Source: Paenibacillus alba (GTDB lineage Bacteria; Bacillota; Bacilli; Paenibacillales; NBRC-103111). Taken from it: DNA of 64,000 nt. Made by a program: the position numbers and the translations under genes. Location of the stretch: the NCBI RefSeq assembly GCF_013204855.1, contig NZ_JABMKZ010000013.1, positions 62,001-126,000 on the forward strand. The letters run 5' to 3'. The first letter of the stretch is position 1. Every line of letters starts with the position of its first letter. Shown here piece after piece: positions 8,324 to 17,260 of this stretch. Under the pieces are notes generated by a model. That model was given only the letters and a program-made list of their open reading frames with translations. It made no database searches and was not told the origin of the DNA.

Positions 8324-10165
8324 ATCGTACGCAGCATAAAACAGAAACGGAACATTTGGGTATTCATTGTCAGCCTGCTTCGCAAATCACAAATTAAGAA
8401 TCGGTTAATTGCCTCATTTCTGCTTGTTTCCCTCCTACCGTTAATAACGACCTCTTTGATTGTTTATACCAAGTCAATCCATTCCATCAACTCTAAGATT
8501 AGTGCCTATTCTCTGCAAATTTTGGATCAAGTTCGCGATGAAATCAACAGGGAGAATCGGAAGATCCAATATTTGAGCGATCAAGTGATAACGAATAATC
8601 TGGTTCAAACGAACCTGCAGAATGCTACCCTAATCGATCATCAGGCGGTTATGGACACGTATTATGAGGTAAACCAAACTTTTAGCGGCCGTAAAATGCT
8701 GGATTATATGAAGTCTTTGCAGATTTATAATTCATCCAAAGAGCTGGTTTATGATTTGGGTTATGATAAGCTGCGCCCTGATGATATAGCACCTCTAGTG
8801 AAGCAGATTAACGATCATAAGGGCAACGATATTTGGACGCATGTTGTGACTGTTAATGGGGTCGATTGTATTGTACTTGCGAGGGAGATTCACTCGCGCT
8901 CCAATTGGTTTCATACGATCGGCTATGTGTTTATCGCGATAAAGGAAAGCTTGTACTCCCGAGATATCTATGAGGATGTCAACATGGGGGAGGGAGCAGA
9001 TCTGTTTATGATTGATACTGCGGGCAGTGTGCTCTCCTCAAGAAGTGCGGCAATTCCTGTGGGGGTTAAGCTGAGTGAACGCAGTCTGATGAACCAAATT
9101 GCTTTGAACGAGAAGGAAGGCCAGCGTGCTTTTACTGCCAAAATAAAGGACAACACAGCTTTGGTTGCTTTTTCTTATGACTCTGCGGCTGGGTGGTATC
9201 TCGTCACGACGATTCCCTCCTCCTATTTGAATAAAGAATCCAGGTCTATCTTGCCTTACCTGCTGATGGTTTGCGTTGTGTGTTTTCTAGTTTCCCTTCT
9301 CTTAACTTTTGTCATTTCGGGCAGCATTTCGAAGCCGCTTCACCAATTAACCCACTCCATGAAGAATGTAGCTTCGGGGAATTTACAGACGAGCAATGAA
9401 GACGTTGGGAAGGATGAGATTGGCTTCTTATCGGGGAAATTCAACACCATGGTTGAGCAAATCAGTGATTTGGTGGAACATACGAAGGAAGAGCAGATTA
9501 AGAAGAGAGAGATTGAGCTTCAGATGCTTCAGGCGCAAATTAACCCGCACTTTTTGTTTAATACATTAAATTCTCTCAAATGGACAGCTGTATTGAATCA
9601 AGCGACCAACGTAAGCGACGGCCTAAGTGCGCTTGCAGAGCTGCTTCGGAATACGATTGTTAATCGCAAAGAAATGATTTCTTTGTCCGAAGAACTGAAA
9701 AACATTGAGAATTATATGGTGATTCAAAGACTTCGATTTGGAGCGCTGTATGAAATTGACTATCAGATTGAAGATGGTTTAATGAACAGCCGCGTTTTGA
9801 AATTTATTTTACAGCCGATTGTTGAGAATTCGATTATTCATGGGCTGGATGAAAACAATGCTGATAATAAGATTAGGATCGGGGCCCAAAAGCAGGGAAA
9901 CCGGATCGAAATTACTGTTCAAGATAACGGTAAAGGCATGCCAATGCAGCAGGCTCTGAAATTGCTGGATTCGGTGAATCAAGCGGAGCAGCGGCTTTCC
10001 AATATCGGGATATCGAATGTCAACGAGCGGATCAAGCTGCATTTTGGCGAAGAGTATGGCCTTCAGATTCATAGTGAAATAGGTGTGGGCACGAAGGTTA
10101 GTTTGACGATGCCTTTTAATGCGACTGGAGGTAGCAGGGATGATCAAAGTGCTTGTGGTGGATGA
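8324..10165 (+). CDS. YesM-type sensor histidine kinase (non-canonical start)
   Basis: Membrane sensor kinase of the HPK8/YesM family, 613 residues if begun at the ATC codon at 8324. Order: first TM (residues ~27-48, RLIASFLLVSLLPLITTSLIVYT), an extracellular Cache-like sensor region to ~300, second TM, HAMP (~330-380), the phosphoacceptor segment QAQINPHFLFNTLN with His near 409, and the ATPase domain with DNGKGM and IGISNVNERIKL. The strong ribosome site AAGGGGAGG (8309-8317) sits 6 bases before 8324, but that codon is ATC. The first ATG, GTG or TTG in frame is TTG 8456, inside the first TM. The stop overlaps the next gene (a YesN regulator), and a sugar ABC transporter follows. Confidence 0.85.
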   Translation: MVRSIKQKRNIWVFIVSLLRKSQIKNRLIASFLLVSLLPLITTSLIVYTKSIHSINSKISAYSLQILDQVRDEINRENRKIQYLSDQVITNNLVQTNLQNATLIDHQAVMDTYYEVNQTFSGRKMLDYMKSLQIYNSSKELVYDLGYDKLRPDDIAPLVKQINDHKGNDIWTHVVTVNGVDCIVLAREIHSRSNWFHTIGYVFIAIKESLYSRDIYEDVNMGEGADLFMIDTAGSVLSSRSAAIPVGVKLSERSLMNQIALNEKEGQRAFTAKIKDNTALVAFSYDSAAGWYLVTTIPSSYLNKESRSILPYLLMVCVVCFLVSLLLTFVISGSISKPLHQLTHSMKNVASGNLQTSNEDVGKDEIGFLSGKFNTMVEQISDLVEHTKEEQIKKREIELQMLQAQINPHFLFNTLNSLKWTAVLNQATNVSDGLSALAELLRNTIVNRKEMISLSEELKNIENYMVIQRLRFGALYEIDYQIEDGLMNSRVLKFILQPIVENSIIHGLDENNADNKIRIGAQKQGNRIEITVQDNGKGMPMQQALKLLDSVNQAEQRLSNIGISNVNERIKLHFGEEYGLQIHSEIGVGTKVSLTMPFNATGGSRDDQSACGG

Positions 10166-11750
10166 TGAAAAAATTATGCGGATAGGCTTGAAAATGATGA
10201 TTCCTTGGGAGCAGCATGGGTATGAGTGGATAGGAGCGGCAGATGACGGGGAAGCAGCTCTGGCTATGGTCAAGCAGCATGATCCCGATATTCTCATTAC
10301 AGATCTGCAGATGCCCAAAATAAATGGACTTGAGCTTATTCAGAAGCTGCGGGAAATCACGCATTTCCAAGGGAAAATTATTGTGCTGAGCAATCACGGG
10401 GAATACAGCTTGGTACGCGAAGCAATGAAACTTGGCGCCTTGGACTACTTGTTGAAGGTGACCTTGAAGCCGGATGATTTGCTGGATATTTTGCAAAAGG
10501 CAGCCAACGAGCTGACGTCGGAGAAGGAAAACAAAGAAATTCAAAGGCAAAAGGCCGTAGCTCAAGTTGAAAATTTGATGCTGGCCCGGAAAAATTTCTT
10601 TCGCGAGTTGGTTTACGACAATTATTTGTCAGAACGAGAAACGATGATGCAAGCGCAAAAGCTGCACATTCAGATCGACACTGAGCAAAGCTTTTTATTG
10701 TATATCACGATAGATGCCTATGATAAAACGATGGGCAGCGGCAAATGGACGAATAGACAGTCCTTGAATTTCTCGATCTGCAACATCATTTCGGAGCTGG
10801 TTAGTGATTCTTTTTTTATGGAATTTTCGGAAATTAGTGATCGCGATTATTTCGTTATTTTGCCGAATCATCGCAAGTATGAAAGCGATGCAGGCAAGAT
10901 GCAGCTGGCTAAACGAATTACCGAAATGCTTCAGCTATATCTCAACCTTGCCGTGAATATTGTGATAAGCAATCCCTTTGCAGGGCTGCTGCAAGTACGA
11001 GAAGCTTACTTGGCTTGCAAATGTGCTGCTGGGCTGCGTTTCTATAAGCATCACTCACTTGTGTTCCATGCCCGTGAGGCTGCGTTTAATACCGGCAAAG
11101 CCATTCTCCCGTCCCAATTGGAGGAGATGAGGAAGCACATTCAGTTAGGAGCCATGGAAGGACTTATCGATTGCTTGGATAACATCTATCAGGACGCGGA
11201 ACAACGATGTGTTCATCCTGCTCAATTCCAAAAAACGATTATTGCATTAATCGATGAATGGGAATCAGCCAGTGCGCAGCATGAGTACCATGTTCTGCCC
11301 GAGCAGGACAGGAAGCAGCTGGAGAAAGCTGAGAACTTCATTGATTTCAGAACGGCTTTCGTGCAAGCTGTGGGTTATTTCAGACAATATGCGATCCCTT
11401 CATCGCCCAAATACCGCAAAGAAATCCGCACTGTTATTGAATTCATGCTGAAGCATATGGATCAGAAAATTACGCTGGGGATGATGGCGAATGAAGTGAA
11501 TATGAATGAAAGCTATTTGGCGCGGCTATTCAAAACGGAAACAGGCAGAACGATCGTCCATTTTCTCAATGAGCTGCGCATGGAAAAGGCCAAGGAATTA
11601 TTGAAAAATCCAGACCTTAGTGTCAAGTCCGTTTCGGAGCTTATCGGAATTTCCGACCAATTTTATTTCAATCGCCTATTCAATAAGACGTACGGGACGA
11701 ATCCGACGGAGTTCAAGAAAAGTCATTTTAGAAGTCAAGATCGTCCATAA
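10140..11750 (+). CDS. YesN-type response regulator with AraC DNA-binding domain
   Basis: Cytoplasmic partner of the upstream kinase, 536 residues. The receiver domain (1-125) has the acidic pair in VVDDEK and the phosphoacceptor Asp near residue 55 in ITDLQMP. A long middle region of unknown fold follows, and the last ~100 residues are an AraC double helix-turn-helix (ITLGMMANEVNMNESYLARLFK ... VSELIGISDQFYFNRLFNKTYG, shown in part). The ATG at 10140 is chosen because GGAGG lies 8 bases before it; it overlaps the kinase gene by 26 bases, suggesting coupled translation. By family and context it should activate the ABC transporter genes that follow. Confidence 0.92.
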   Translation: MIKVLVVDDEKIMRIGLKMMIPWEQHGYEWIGAADDGEAALAMVKQHDPDILITDLQMPKINGLELIQKLREITHFQGKIIVLSNHGEYSLVREAMKLGALDYLLKVTLKPDDLLDILQKAANELTSEKENKEIQRQKAVAQVENLMLARKNFFRELVYDNYLSERETMMQAQKLHIQIDTEQSFLLYITIDAYDKTMGSGKWTNRQSLNFSICNIISELVSDSFFMEFSEISDRDYFVILPNHRKYESDAGKMQLAKRITEMLQLYLNLAVNIVISNPFAGLLQVREAYLACKCAAGLRFYKHHSLVFHAREAAFNTGKAILPSQLEEMRKHIQLGAMEGLIDCLDNIYQDAEQRCVHPAQFQKTIIALIDEWESASAQHEYHVLPEQDRKQLEKAENFIDFRTAFVQAVGYFRQYAIPSSPKYRKEIRTVIEFMLKHMDQKITLGMMANEVNMNESYLARLFKTETGRTIVHFLNELRMEKAKELLKNPDLSVKSVSELIGISDQFYFNRLFNKTYGTNPTEFKKSHFRSQDRP

Positions 11751-11846
11751 TTCAGTCAAAATCGTAAATGTCCTGAAAATCTCCTTCGTTATATGATGTT
11801 TACAACACCGATTTATACAAAGTACATACATTTAGGGGGTTGTTTA

Positions 11847-13106
11847 ATGAAGAAATCATTATCTGTAATTGTTTCAGCGCTTTTACTTTCGAGCGTATTG
11901 GCTGGGTGTGTAACCGGGAAAGATGAGGTTGCTAAACCGAAAAGCGTGACGATTAAAGCGCTTTTTATGAAGCAAGCGGGTTATAGCGAAGATGCGATCA
12001 ATGAAGCAACAGATGCTTTCATCAAAGCAAATCCAAATATTAAAGTGGAGGCAACTTTCGTTCCTTACGAAGCCTTGGAGCAGAAAATCCTGGTCTCGAA
12101 CGGCAGTTATGATGCGGTATTAATTGATGCTCCTTGGACAGCGAAATTCGTCAAAGCGAATTTACTCAAAGAGGTGACGGATAAAGTTTCCGATGCGGAT
12201 CGCAAAGATATTTTTGATGGCGCACTCAGTGCCATGCAGTACGAGAACAAGCTGTATGGGATGCCTTGGCTTAATGATGTCAAATATTTATTTTATAACA
12301 AAGAAATGCTCACACAAGCAGGCATCAGCTCACCGCCGAAAACATGGGATGAATTAATCGCAGATTCGAAGATATTGAAGGATAAAAATATTGTCGAGTA
12401 TCCGATCGTCTGGTCGTGGAAGCAAGCTGAGGCGCTTGCGGTTGATTTCACGCTGCTGAGCGCGTCCTTCGGAGGCGAGTTGGTCAAGGATGGGAAGCCA
12501 AGCTTGAACGCTCCGGCGAATGTGGAGGCACTTTCCTTCATGCGACAATCGATGAAAGACAAGCTCACTAACCCAAGCTCTCCTGAGTACTTGGAAGAAG
12601 ATGTCAGGGGTGTTTTTTCCAGCGGCAAAGCGGCATTTGCTCTGAACTGGACCTATATGTTCGGTATGGCTAACGATCCTAAGGAATCCAAAGTTGTCGA
12701 TAAAGTGGGGATTGCCATGGTTCCCGGAACGGCCAAAGTCGTGAGTGCCACAGCTAACGGCGGAATGGGACTATCCATTGCCAAAGATAGTAAAAATCCG
12801 GATGAAACTTGGAAATACATTCAATTCATGGCTTCCAAGGATTTTCAGAAAAAGCATGCCAAAGATGCACTGCCCATTTGGAAGTCGTTATTTGCGGATA
12901 AAGATGTCATTGCGACGAATCCGGAATTGATCAACGTATCCAAAACACAATATGAATATATCGTGAATCGCCCGGTCATTCCTTGGTACGGACAGCTATC
13001 AACCGAAATGCAGGTTTCGGTGCAGCAAGCGCTATTTGATAAGGTGACGCCCAAAGAGTCACTGGATAAGCTGCAAGCCAAAGCGTTAGAGATTGCAGGC
13101 AAATAG
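11847..13106 (+). CDS. Sugar ABC transporter substrate-binding lipoprotein (CUT1)
   Basis: Extracellular solute-binding protein of family 1, 419 residues. The signal peptide ends in the lipobox VLAGC with the lipidated Cys at residue 21. Typical landmarks are NPNIKVEATFVPYEALEQK, a hinge region with YGMPWLNDVKYLFYNKEML, and the late SxGKAAFALNW and PDETWKYIQFMAS segments. The start at 11847 is preferred over 11793 because TTAGGGGG lies close upstream and the signal peptide begins there with MKKS. Substrate is probably an oligosaccharide; which one is unknown. It is followed by an intercistronic hairpin that may raise the level of this message over the permease message. Confidence 0.9.
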   Translation: MKKSLSVIVSALLLSSVLAGCVTGKDEVAKPKSVTIKALFMKQAGYSEDAINEATDAFIKANPNIKVEATFVPYEALEQKILVSNGSYDAVLIDAPWTAKFVKANLLKEVTDKVSDADRKDIFDGALSAMQYENKLYGMPWLNDVKYLFYNKEMLTQAGISSPPKTWDELIADSKILKDKNIVEYPIVWSWKQAEALAVDFTLLSASFGGELVKDGKPSLNAPANVEALSFMRQSMKDKLTNPSSPEYLEEDVRGVFSSGKAAFALNWTYMFGMANDPKESKVVDKVGIAMVPGTAKVVSATANGGMGLSIAKDSKNPDETWKYIQFMASKDFQKKHAKDALPIWKSLFADKDVIATNPELINVSKTQYEYIVNRPVIPWYGQLSTEMQVSVQQALFDKVTPKESLDKLQAKALEIAGK

Positions 13107-13112
13107 ATCAGC

Positions 13113-13143
13113 GCTAAGGGGGAAGATCAGCTTCCCCCTTAGC
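13113..13143 (+). other. Intercistronic stem-loop after the binding-protein gene
   Basis: Perfect 13-bp inverted repeat (GCTAAGGGGGAAG and its complement) with a 5-base loop, placed 6 bases after the binding-protein stop and before the permease gene. No T tract follows, so it is more likely an mRNA 3'-end stabiliser or partial terminator, as seen in many binding-protein-dependent operons, than a full terminator. Confidence 0.7.
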
Positions 13144-13168
13144 ATTATTCGGGCAGGAGGACAGCAGG

Positions 13169-14053
13169 GTGAGAAATAGATGGAGTGACAGACGTTTTGC
13201 AGTCATAACGATATTACCGGCTTTTGTATTAGTATTCGGCATTGTACTGTTTCCGTTGATACAAACGTTTATTTATAGTCTCAAGAACATGGAATTAACC
13301 TCGGCCAGTCAGGGGCAATTTGTTGGCATTCATAATTACACGCATGCTTTGACCGATTCTTCGGTGTGGGCTTCATTTGGCAAAACCGCTTATTTTTCCT
13401 CGATCTCAATTGTGCTTGAACTTGTGCTCGGCTTGCTCGTTGCCCTTCTTCTAAATGAGAATATTCGTGGAATAGCTTTCTTGCGTTCCATTATTATTTT
13501 GCCTTGGGCTGTTCCGACGATTGTGAATGCCGCGATGTGGAAGTGGATCTTTCATCCTGAATACGGGGCTTTGAACGCGCTCTTGGTTCAGCTTCACGTG
13601 ATGACGTCCTATCACTCATGGCTTAGCAGCCCTTGGACAGCTATGAATATGGTTATCCTGGCGGATGTATGGAAGATGACTCCTTTTGTTTGCATATTTT
13701 TTCTAGCATCGCTGCAGATGACGAATAAAAGTGTCTATGAAGCGGCCAGCATGGATGGAGCAGGTCTTTTTCACAGATTTTTTGTTCTGACGCTTCCCTA
13801 TCTAAAGCCCACGGTGCTTGTCTTGATCGTCATGAGAACGATGGAATCGTTTAAAGTATTTGATTTGATTTATGCGCTCACCCAAGGCGGACCTTCGAAC
13901 GGCACCATGGTAGTCATTTACAAAGCTTATATTCAATCCTTTACCAATCTGCAATTTTCCCAAGGAGCTACACTTTCCTATTTAATTGCTATGTTTATTG
14001 CCCTTCTGACCTTTGTGTATGTAAAAGTGCTTAAAGTAGAGGAGGCGAGCTAG
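13169..14053 (+). CDS. Sugar ABC transporter permease (MalF-like)
   Basis: Inner-membrane permease of 294 residues with about six TM segments. The ABC-ATPase contact (EAA) loop is YEAASMDGAGLFHRFFVLTLP near residues 190-210 (shown in part: EAASMDGAG). The N-terminal segment FVLVFGIVLFPLIQTFIYS is typical of the MalF/UgpA subgroup. Start is GTG 13169 with CAGGAGG upstream. Partner of the next permease, which starts 3 bases after this gene's stop. No ATPase gene is present nearby, so a shared ATPase of the MsmX type is likely used (inferred from Bacillus practice). Confidence 0.92.
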   Translation: MRNRWSDRRFAVITILPAFVLVFGIVLFPLIQTFIYSLKNMELTSASQGQFVGIHNYTHALTDSSVWASFGKTAYFSSISIVLELVLGLLVALLLNENIRGIAFLRSIIILPWAVPTIVNAAMWKWIFHPEYGALNALLVQLHVMTSYHSWLSSPWTAMNMVILADVWKMTPFVCIFFLASLQMTNKSVYEAASMDGAGLFHRFFVLTLPYLKPTVLVLIVMRTMESFKVFDLIYALTQGGPSNGTMVVIYKAYIQSFTNLQFSQGATLSYLIAMFIALLTFVYVKVLKVEEAS

Positions 14054-14056
14054 CCT

Positions 14057-14902
14057 ATGAAAAGTAAAACCTTATCTACGGTACAATATGTATTCGCTGC
14101 TCTAATCGCGGTTTGTACCCTGGCCCCCTTCTTATGGCTGTTCATTTCAAGTATTTCCTATCAAATAGATTTACAGCAAGTGCCCTTAAAGTGGATACCA
14201 GGACGGATTACGTTTAGTCGATATCTCGATATTTTTAGTAATCCTCATAATGATATGGCCTATGCTTTTCGAATCTCTATGAAAAATAGTCTTATCGTAG
14301 CGGTGGCTGTTACGCTTACTGCTCTTCTCATTGGGGGGCTGGCAGCCCATGCTTTTGCCAGGTTTCAATTTGCCTTCCGTCAACAGCTCATTTATATGTT
14401 TCTATTCACGTATATGATTCCATCCGTCGTAATTGTCATTCCTTTATACTTCCTGTTTCAAAAGCTTGGCATGCTGGATGCGAAGCTAACCTTGATTATC
14501 CTTGATTTAACGTTCGCCATTCCTTTTGTCATTTGGATTATGCAAAGCTATTTCAAGCAGCTATCCAAAGATTTCTATGAAGCTGCCGCGCTGGATGGCT
14601 GCAGCCGGATGCAAATGCTCGTATTGGTCGTAGTGCCAATCGTGCGCCCTGGCATTCTTGCTACGATGATCTTTGTATTTTTATTATCTTGGGACGAATT
14701 CTTTTTCTCGCTCCTATTCACCTCGACACTCGATGCGAAAACGATCTCGGTAGCCATTTCTGAATTTAGCGGCAAAAACGCGGTTGATTTTGGCATGGTG
14801 GCAACAGGAGGCGTACTTGCGTCATTGCCTCCGCTGCTGATTGCCATCGTTTTTCAGAAGTTTCTTGTTCAAGGAATGACTGTCGGGGGGGTAAAAGAAT
14901 AA
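14057..14902 (+). CDS. Sugar ABC transporter permease (MalG-like)
   Basis: Second permease, 281 residues with about six TM segments. The EAA loop reads YEAAALDGCSRMQMLVLVVVP at ~180-200 (core EAAALDGCS), and the N-terminus has the FLWLFISSIS segment common in MalG-type subunits. It lies 3 bases after the first permease and closes the cluster kinase-regulator-binding protein-permeases. No sugar hydrolase follows, so the substrate cannot be guessed from neighbours. The next gene is on the other strand. Confidence 0.92.
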   Translation: MKSKTLSTVQYVFAALIAVCTLAPFLWLFISSISYQIDLQQVPLKWIPGRITFSRYLDIFSNPHNDMAYAFRISMKNSLIVAVAVTLTALLIGGLAAHAFARFQFAFRQQLIYMFLFTYMIPSVVIVIPLYFLFQKLGMLDAKLTLIILDLTFAIPFVIWIMQSYFKQLSKDFYEAAALDGCSRMQMLVLVVVPIVRPGILATMIFVFLLSWDEFFFSLLFTSTLDAKTISVAISEFSGKNAVDFGMVATGGVLASLPPLLIAIVFQKFLVQGMTVGGVKE

Positions 14903-14934
14903 AGATCAGGCTGCGACTGAGCGGTGAAGCCTAA

Positions 14935-15702
14935 TTAGTTCCTTGCGGCAAACAGGCCAACAAACTCCTTCAAAGCGAGTGACGTATTGGCTAAGCCGCC
15001 GGAAGAAGGGATGAATTTGCTAACAGCGAGGTCTTGCTGCTGCTGGGAAATATAATCGGTCGGGAAGGGCAGGACTTCGATTTTTAGTTTTTGGAATTGC
15101 TTCACGGATCTGGGCATATGGAAAGCCGATGTGATGAGAACCGGCTGCTTCCAGCCGTGCTGGGAGAGAAGCGCCTGCGTATGCAGCGCATTTTCTTCCG
15201 TATTGCGACTCGTGTCATCCATGGTAATCGCGGATTCCGGTATGCCGAGGGCTAGCAGATGCCGCTTCGCAATCTGCGACTCATTGCCGGAGTCACTGAA
15301 TACTTGGCCGCCAGAGAGCAGGATCGGCAGCTTCGTGCTTTGGTAAAGCTCAGCAACTGTCAGCACACGAGCGGCGGTGGTAGCTGTTAGATACCCGCTC
15401 CCGTGCGTGAGCGGGTCGGGAGTATCTAAGGTTGCTCCTCCAGTTAACATTACAAGGACGTCCCCGGCAACGCGCTCCGGTGGGGTATACCTATTTTCAA
15501 TGGACTGCAGCAAGGCATTGCTGAAAGCCGGCATCGCACTCACGCATAGAATCATGGCAGCTAGTCCCACAAGAAGAGCGCTGAAGTATTCTGATTTTTG
15601 CTTCAGCCATATAGCGATGCAGAGCAGCAGGAGAATGATAATTCCCGGTGGGAAAAGTAAGGTGTAGGCTATTTTGATAAGATAGATCATAGTCGTGTCC
15701 AA
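14935..15702 (-). CDS. YdcF family membrane protein (DUF218, ElyC-like)
   Basis: A 255-residue protein with two N-terminal TM segments (residues ~7-27 and ~35-58) followed by a DUF218 domain. Family landmarks are VLVMLTGGA, ILLSGGQVFSDSGNE, the MDDTSRNTEENA motif and VLITSAFHMPRSV. DUF218 proteins such as ElyC/SanA are linked to envelope and peptidoglycan precursor metabolism, but the reaction is unresolved. It is convergent with the sugar permease operon and followed by no clear T-tract terminator. The region before its start holds the palindromic repeats described separately. Confidence 0.82.
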   Translation of the reverse strand: MDTTMIYLIKIAYTLLFPPGIIILLLLCIAIWLKQKSEYFSALLVGLAAMILCVSAMPAFSNALLQSIENRYTPPERVAGDVLVMLTGGATLDTPDPLTHGSGYLTATTAARVLTVAELYQSTKLPILLSGGQVFSDSGNESQIAKRHLLALGIPESAITMDDTSRNTEENALHTQALLSQHGWKQPVLITSAFHMPRSVKQFQKLKIEVLPFPTDYISQQQQDLAVSKFIPSSGGLANTSLALKEFVGLFAARN

Positions 15703-15786
15703 TTCCTTCCTAGCACAAGGCTAGCTAGCATGTTCGACATAAACCGCTCATTTCCTGCCTGTTTACAAAAGCTCAAATGCGAAGAG

Positions 15787-15824
15787 GCTGTCCCATAAGT
15801 AGATAACCCTACTTGAGGGACAGC
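15787..15824. repeat. Imperfect 16-bp inverted repeat (GCTGTCCC / GGGACAGC)
   Basis: Arms at 15787-15802 and 15809-15824 pair at 14 of 16 positions around a 6-base loop. It has the look of an intergenic hairpin element, without a clean T tract. It begins the 382-base gene-free stretch 15703-16084. Confidence 0.55.
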
Positions 15825-15843
15825 TCCAGTTGCTTTCTCTAAA

Positions 15844-16027
15844 CCTGCAATTATGCATCTTTTTTGCTCATGGAATAGCCTCAACGATTAAATTCCTGCA
15901 TTTGTGCAGGCTTTTGAGGCTTTTTCTGGATGAGCGGCTGAAAAAGATAAAAATGCCTGCACAATTGCAGGCATTTCCACTTTTTAACCGAATTCGTCCG
16001 GAAACTCCTGTATTTTTGCAGGCTTTT
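15844..16027. repeat. Four degenerate CCTGCA...TGCAGG palindromes
   Basis: Short palindromes begin near 15844 (CCTGCAATTATGCA), 15895 (CCTGCATTTGTGCAGG), 15955 (CCTGCACAATTGCAGG) and 16007 (CCTGTATTTTTGCAGG), most followed by CTTTT or ATTT. Spacing is about 51, 60 and 52 bases. They fill the gap between the YdcF gene and nagA. No coding sequence was seen in the gap. This may be a dispersed family of small hairpin elements. Confidence 0.6.
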
Positions 16028-16084
16028 ACACACGGGTGAACTGAACTGAACTGATCTGGAAGCCCCATCATCTTTCTGAACAGG

Positions 16085-17260
16085 CTAATGTTTGATTTCA
16101 TTGCCTCGAATCCATACTTGTTCGATGGCTAGTTCCGGGCTGACCAGCAATAAGTCAGCCTGTTTGCCTTGCGCAATCGAGCCATGCGTCGAAGCCAGGC
16201 CGAGCAGCCGCGCAGGGTTGCCGCTAGCGTAGCGGCTTGCCTCTTCAATGCTGACGCCAACCTCGCGCACCATAAACCGGAGCGCTTCGATCATCGTCAG
16301 CGTACTGCCGGCGAGCGCGCCAACCCCTTCCGTCAGCCGGGCAACGCCCGACTGTACGGTTACGGCTTGCCCGCCAAGCTCGTACTCGCCGTCGCCAAGC
16401 CCCGCGGCGGACATCGCGTCCGTGATCAGCAGCAAGCCATGCGGCTGCTTCACCATGGTCAGCAGGCGAATCGCTGCTGGGTGCACGTGATGGCCGTCAG
16501 CGATGATTTCGGCGCTGATGCGGGTGTCGGTGAGGACGGCACCGACGGTTCCAGGCTCGCGATGATGCAGCGGCTTCATCGCGTTGAAGGTGTGCACCGC
16601 ATGCGAGAGCCCCTCGCGAACAGCCGACTGAATGTCGGCATAGGTCGCGTCGGTGTGGCCGCAGGCGGCAACGATACCGTGATCGCGCAGCCACGCGATC
16701 AAAGCGAGGCCCCCTTCACGTTCGGGGGCCAAGGTCAACTGCTTGACGAGCTGCGGGTAGCGCTCGTTCCAGTCTTCCAGCCATGGGAGCTGCGGCGTCA
16801 CCATGAGCTTGGGATCCTGTGCGCCCGCCCACTTGGGCGAGATGAAAGGCCCTTCCATATGCACGCCAAGAAGCTGCGCATAGGGCATTGGCTGCTGGAT
16901 ATAGCGGTCGACTTCGCCCAGCACGCGGTCAATATCTTCGCGAGTTGCCGTCATCGTTGTAGCAAGCATGCCTGTTGTTCCATGAAGCGCGTGAAACCGA
17001 GTAATCGTATCCAGCGTTTCGGGACTGGCATCCATGAAATCAGCACCGTATCCGCCATGCACATGAACATCAATGAAGCCTGGCAAGAGCCAGCTGCCCT
17101 GTGCATCAAGGAGTACGGCATCAGGGCTGACCGCACGGGAATCCCATGCAGACATGTCCCCGATTGAAGCAATTACGCCATCTTGGATATGAATAAAACC
17201 ATGCTCGATAATGCCCTGTTCGGTTACGATCTTAGCTCCCGTGATGACGCGTTCGCTCAT
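16085..17260 (-). CDS. nagA: N-acetylglucosamine-6-phosphate deacetylase
   Basis: Removes the acetyl group from GlcNAc-6-P to give glucosamine-6-P, the substrate of the enzyme encoded just upstream (nagB). At 391 residues it has the usual length. Metal and catalytic landmarks of the amidohydrolase fold are all present: HVHGG (after LLPGFID), HMEGPFISP with the metal-binding Glu, CGHTDATY, HTFNAMKPLHHREPG, and the catalytic Asp in LLITDAMSAAGL. Start ATG 17260 overlaps the nagB stop in ATGA, so translation is coupled. No GntR-type nagR gene follows here, unlike in Bacillus subtilis. Confidence 0.96.
   Translation of the reverse strand: MSERVITGAKIVTEQGIIEHGFIHIQDGVIASIGDMSAWDSRAVSPDAVLLDAQGSWLLPGFIDVHVHGGYGADFMDASPETLDTITRFHALHGTTGMLATTMTATREDIDRVLGEVDRYIQQPMPYAQLLGVHMEGPFISPKWAGAQDPKLMVTPQLPWLEDWNERYPQLVKQLTLAPEREGGLALIAWLRDHGIVAACGHTDATYADIQSAVREGLSHAVHTFNAMKPLHHREPGTVGAVLTDTRISAEIIADGHHVHPAAIRLLTMVKQPHGLLLITDAMSAAGLGDGEYELGGQAVTVQSGVARLTEGVGALAGSTLTMIEALRFMVREVGVSIEEASRYASGNPARLLGLASTHGSIAQGKQADLLLVSPELAIEQVWIRGNEIKH

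Noticed and set aside
15385..15430. GC-rich palindrome within the YdcF gene
   Set aside because: It lies inside coding sequence and its arms are broken by mismatches; most likely chance.
16169..17167. Long open frame on the plus strand (332 codons)
   Set aside because: It lies wholly antisense to nagA, whose catalytic motifs are complete. It is a shadow of GC-rich codons.
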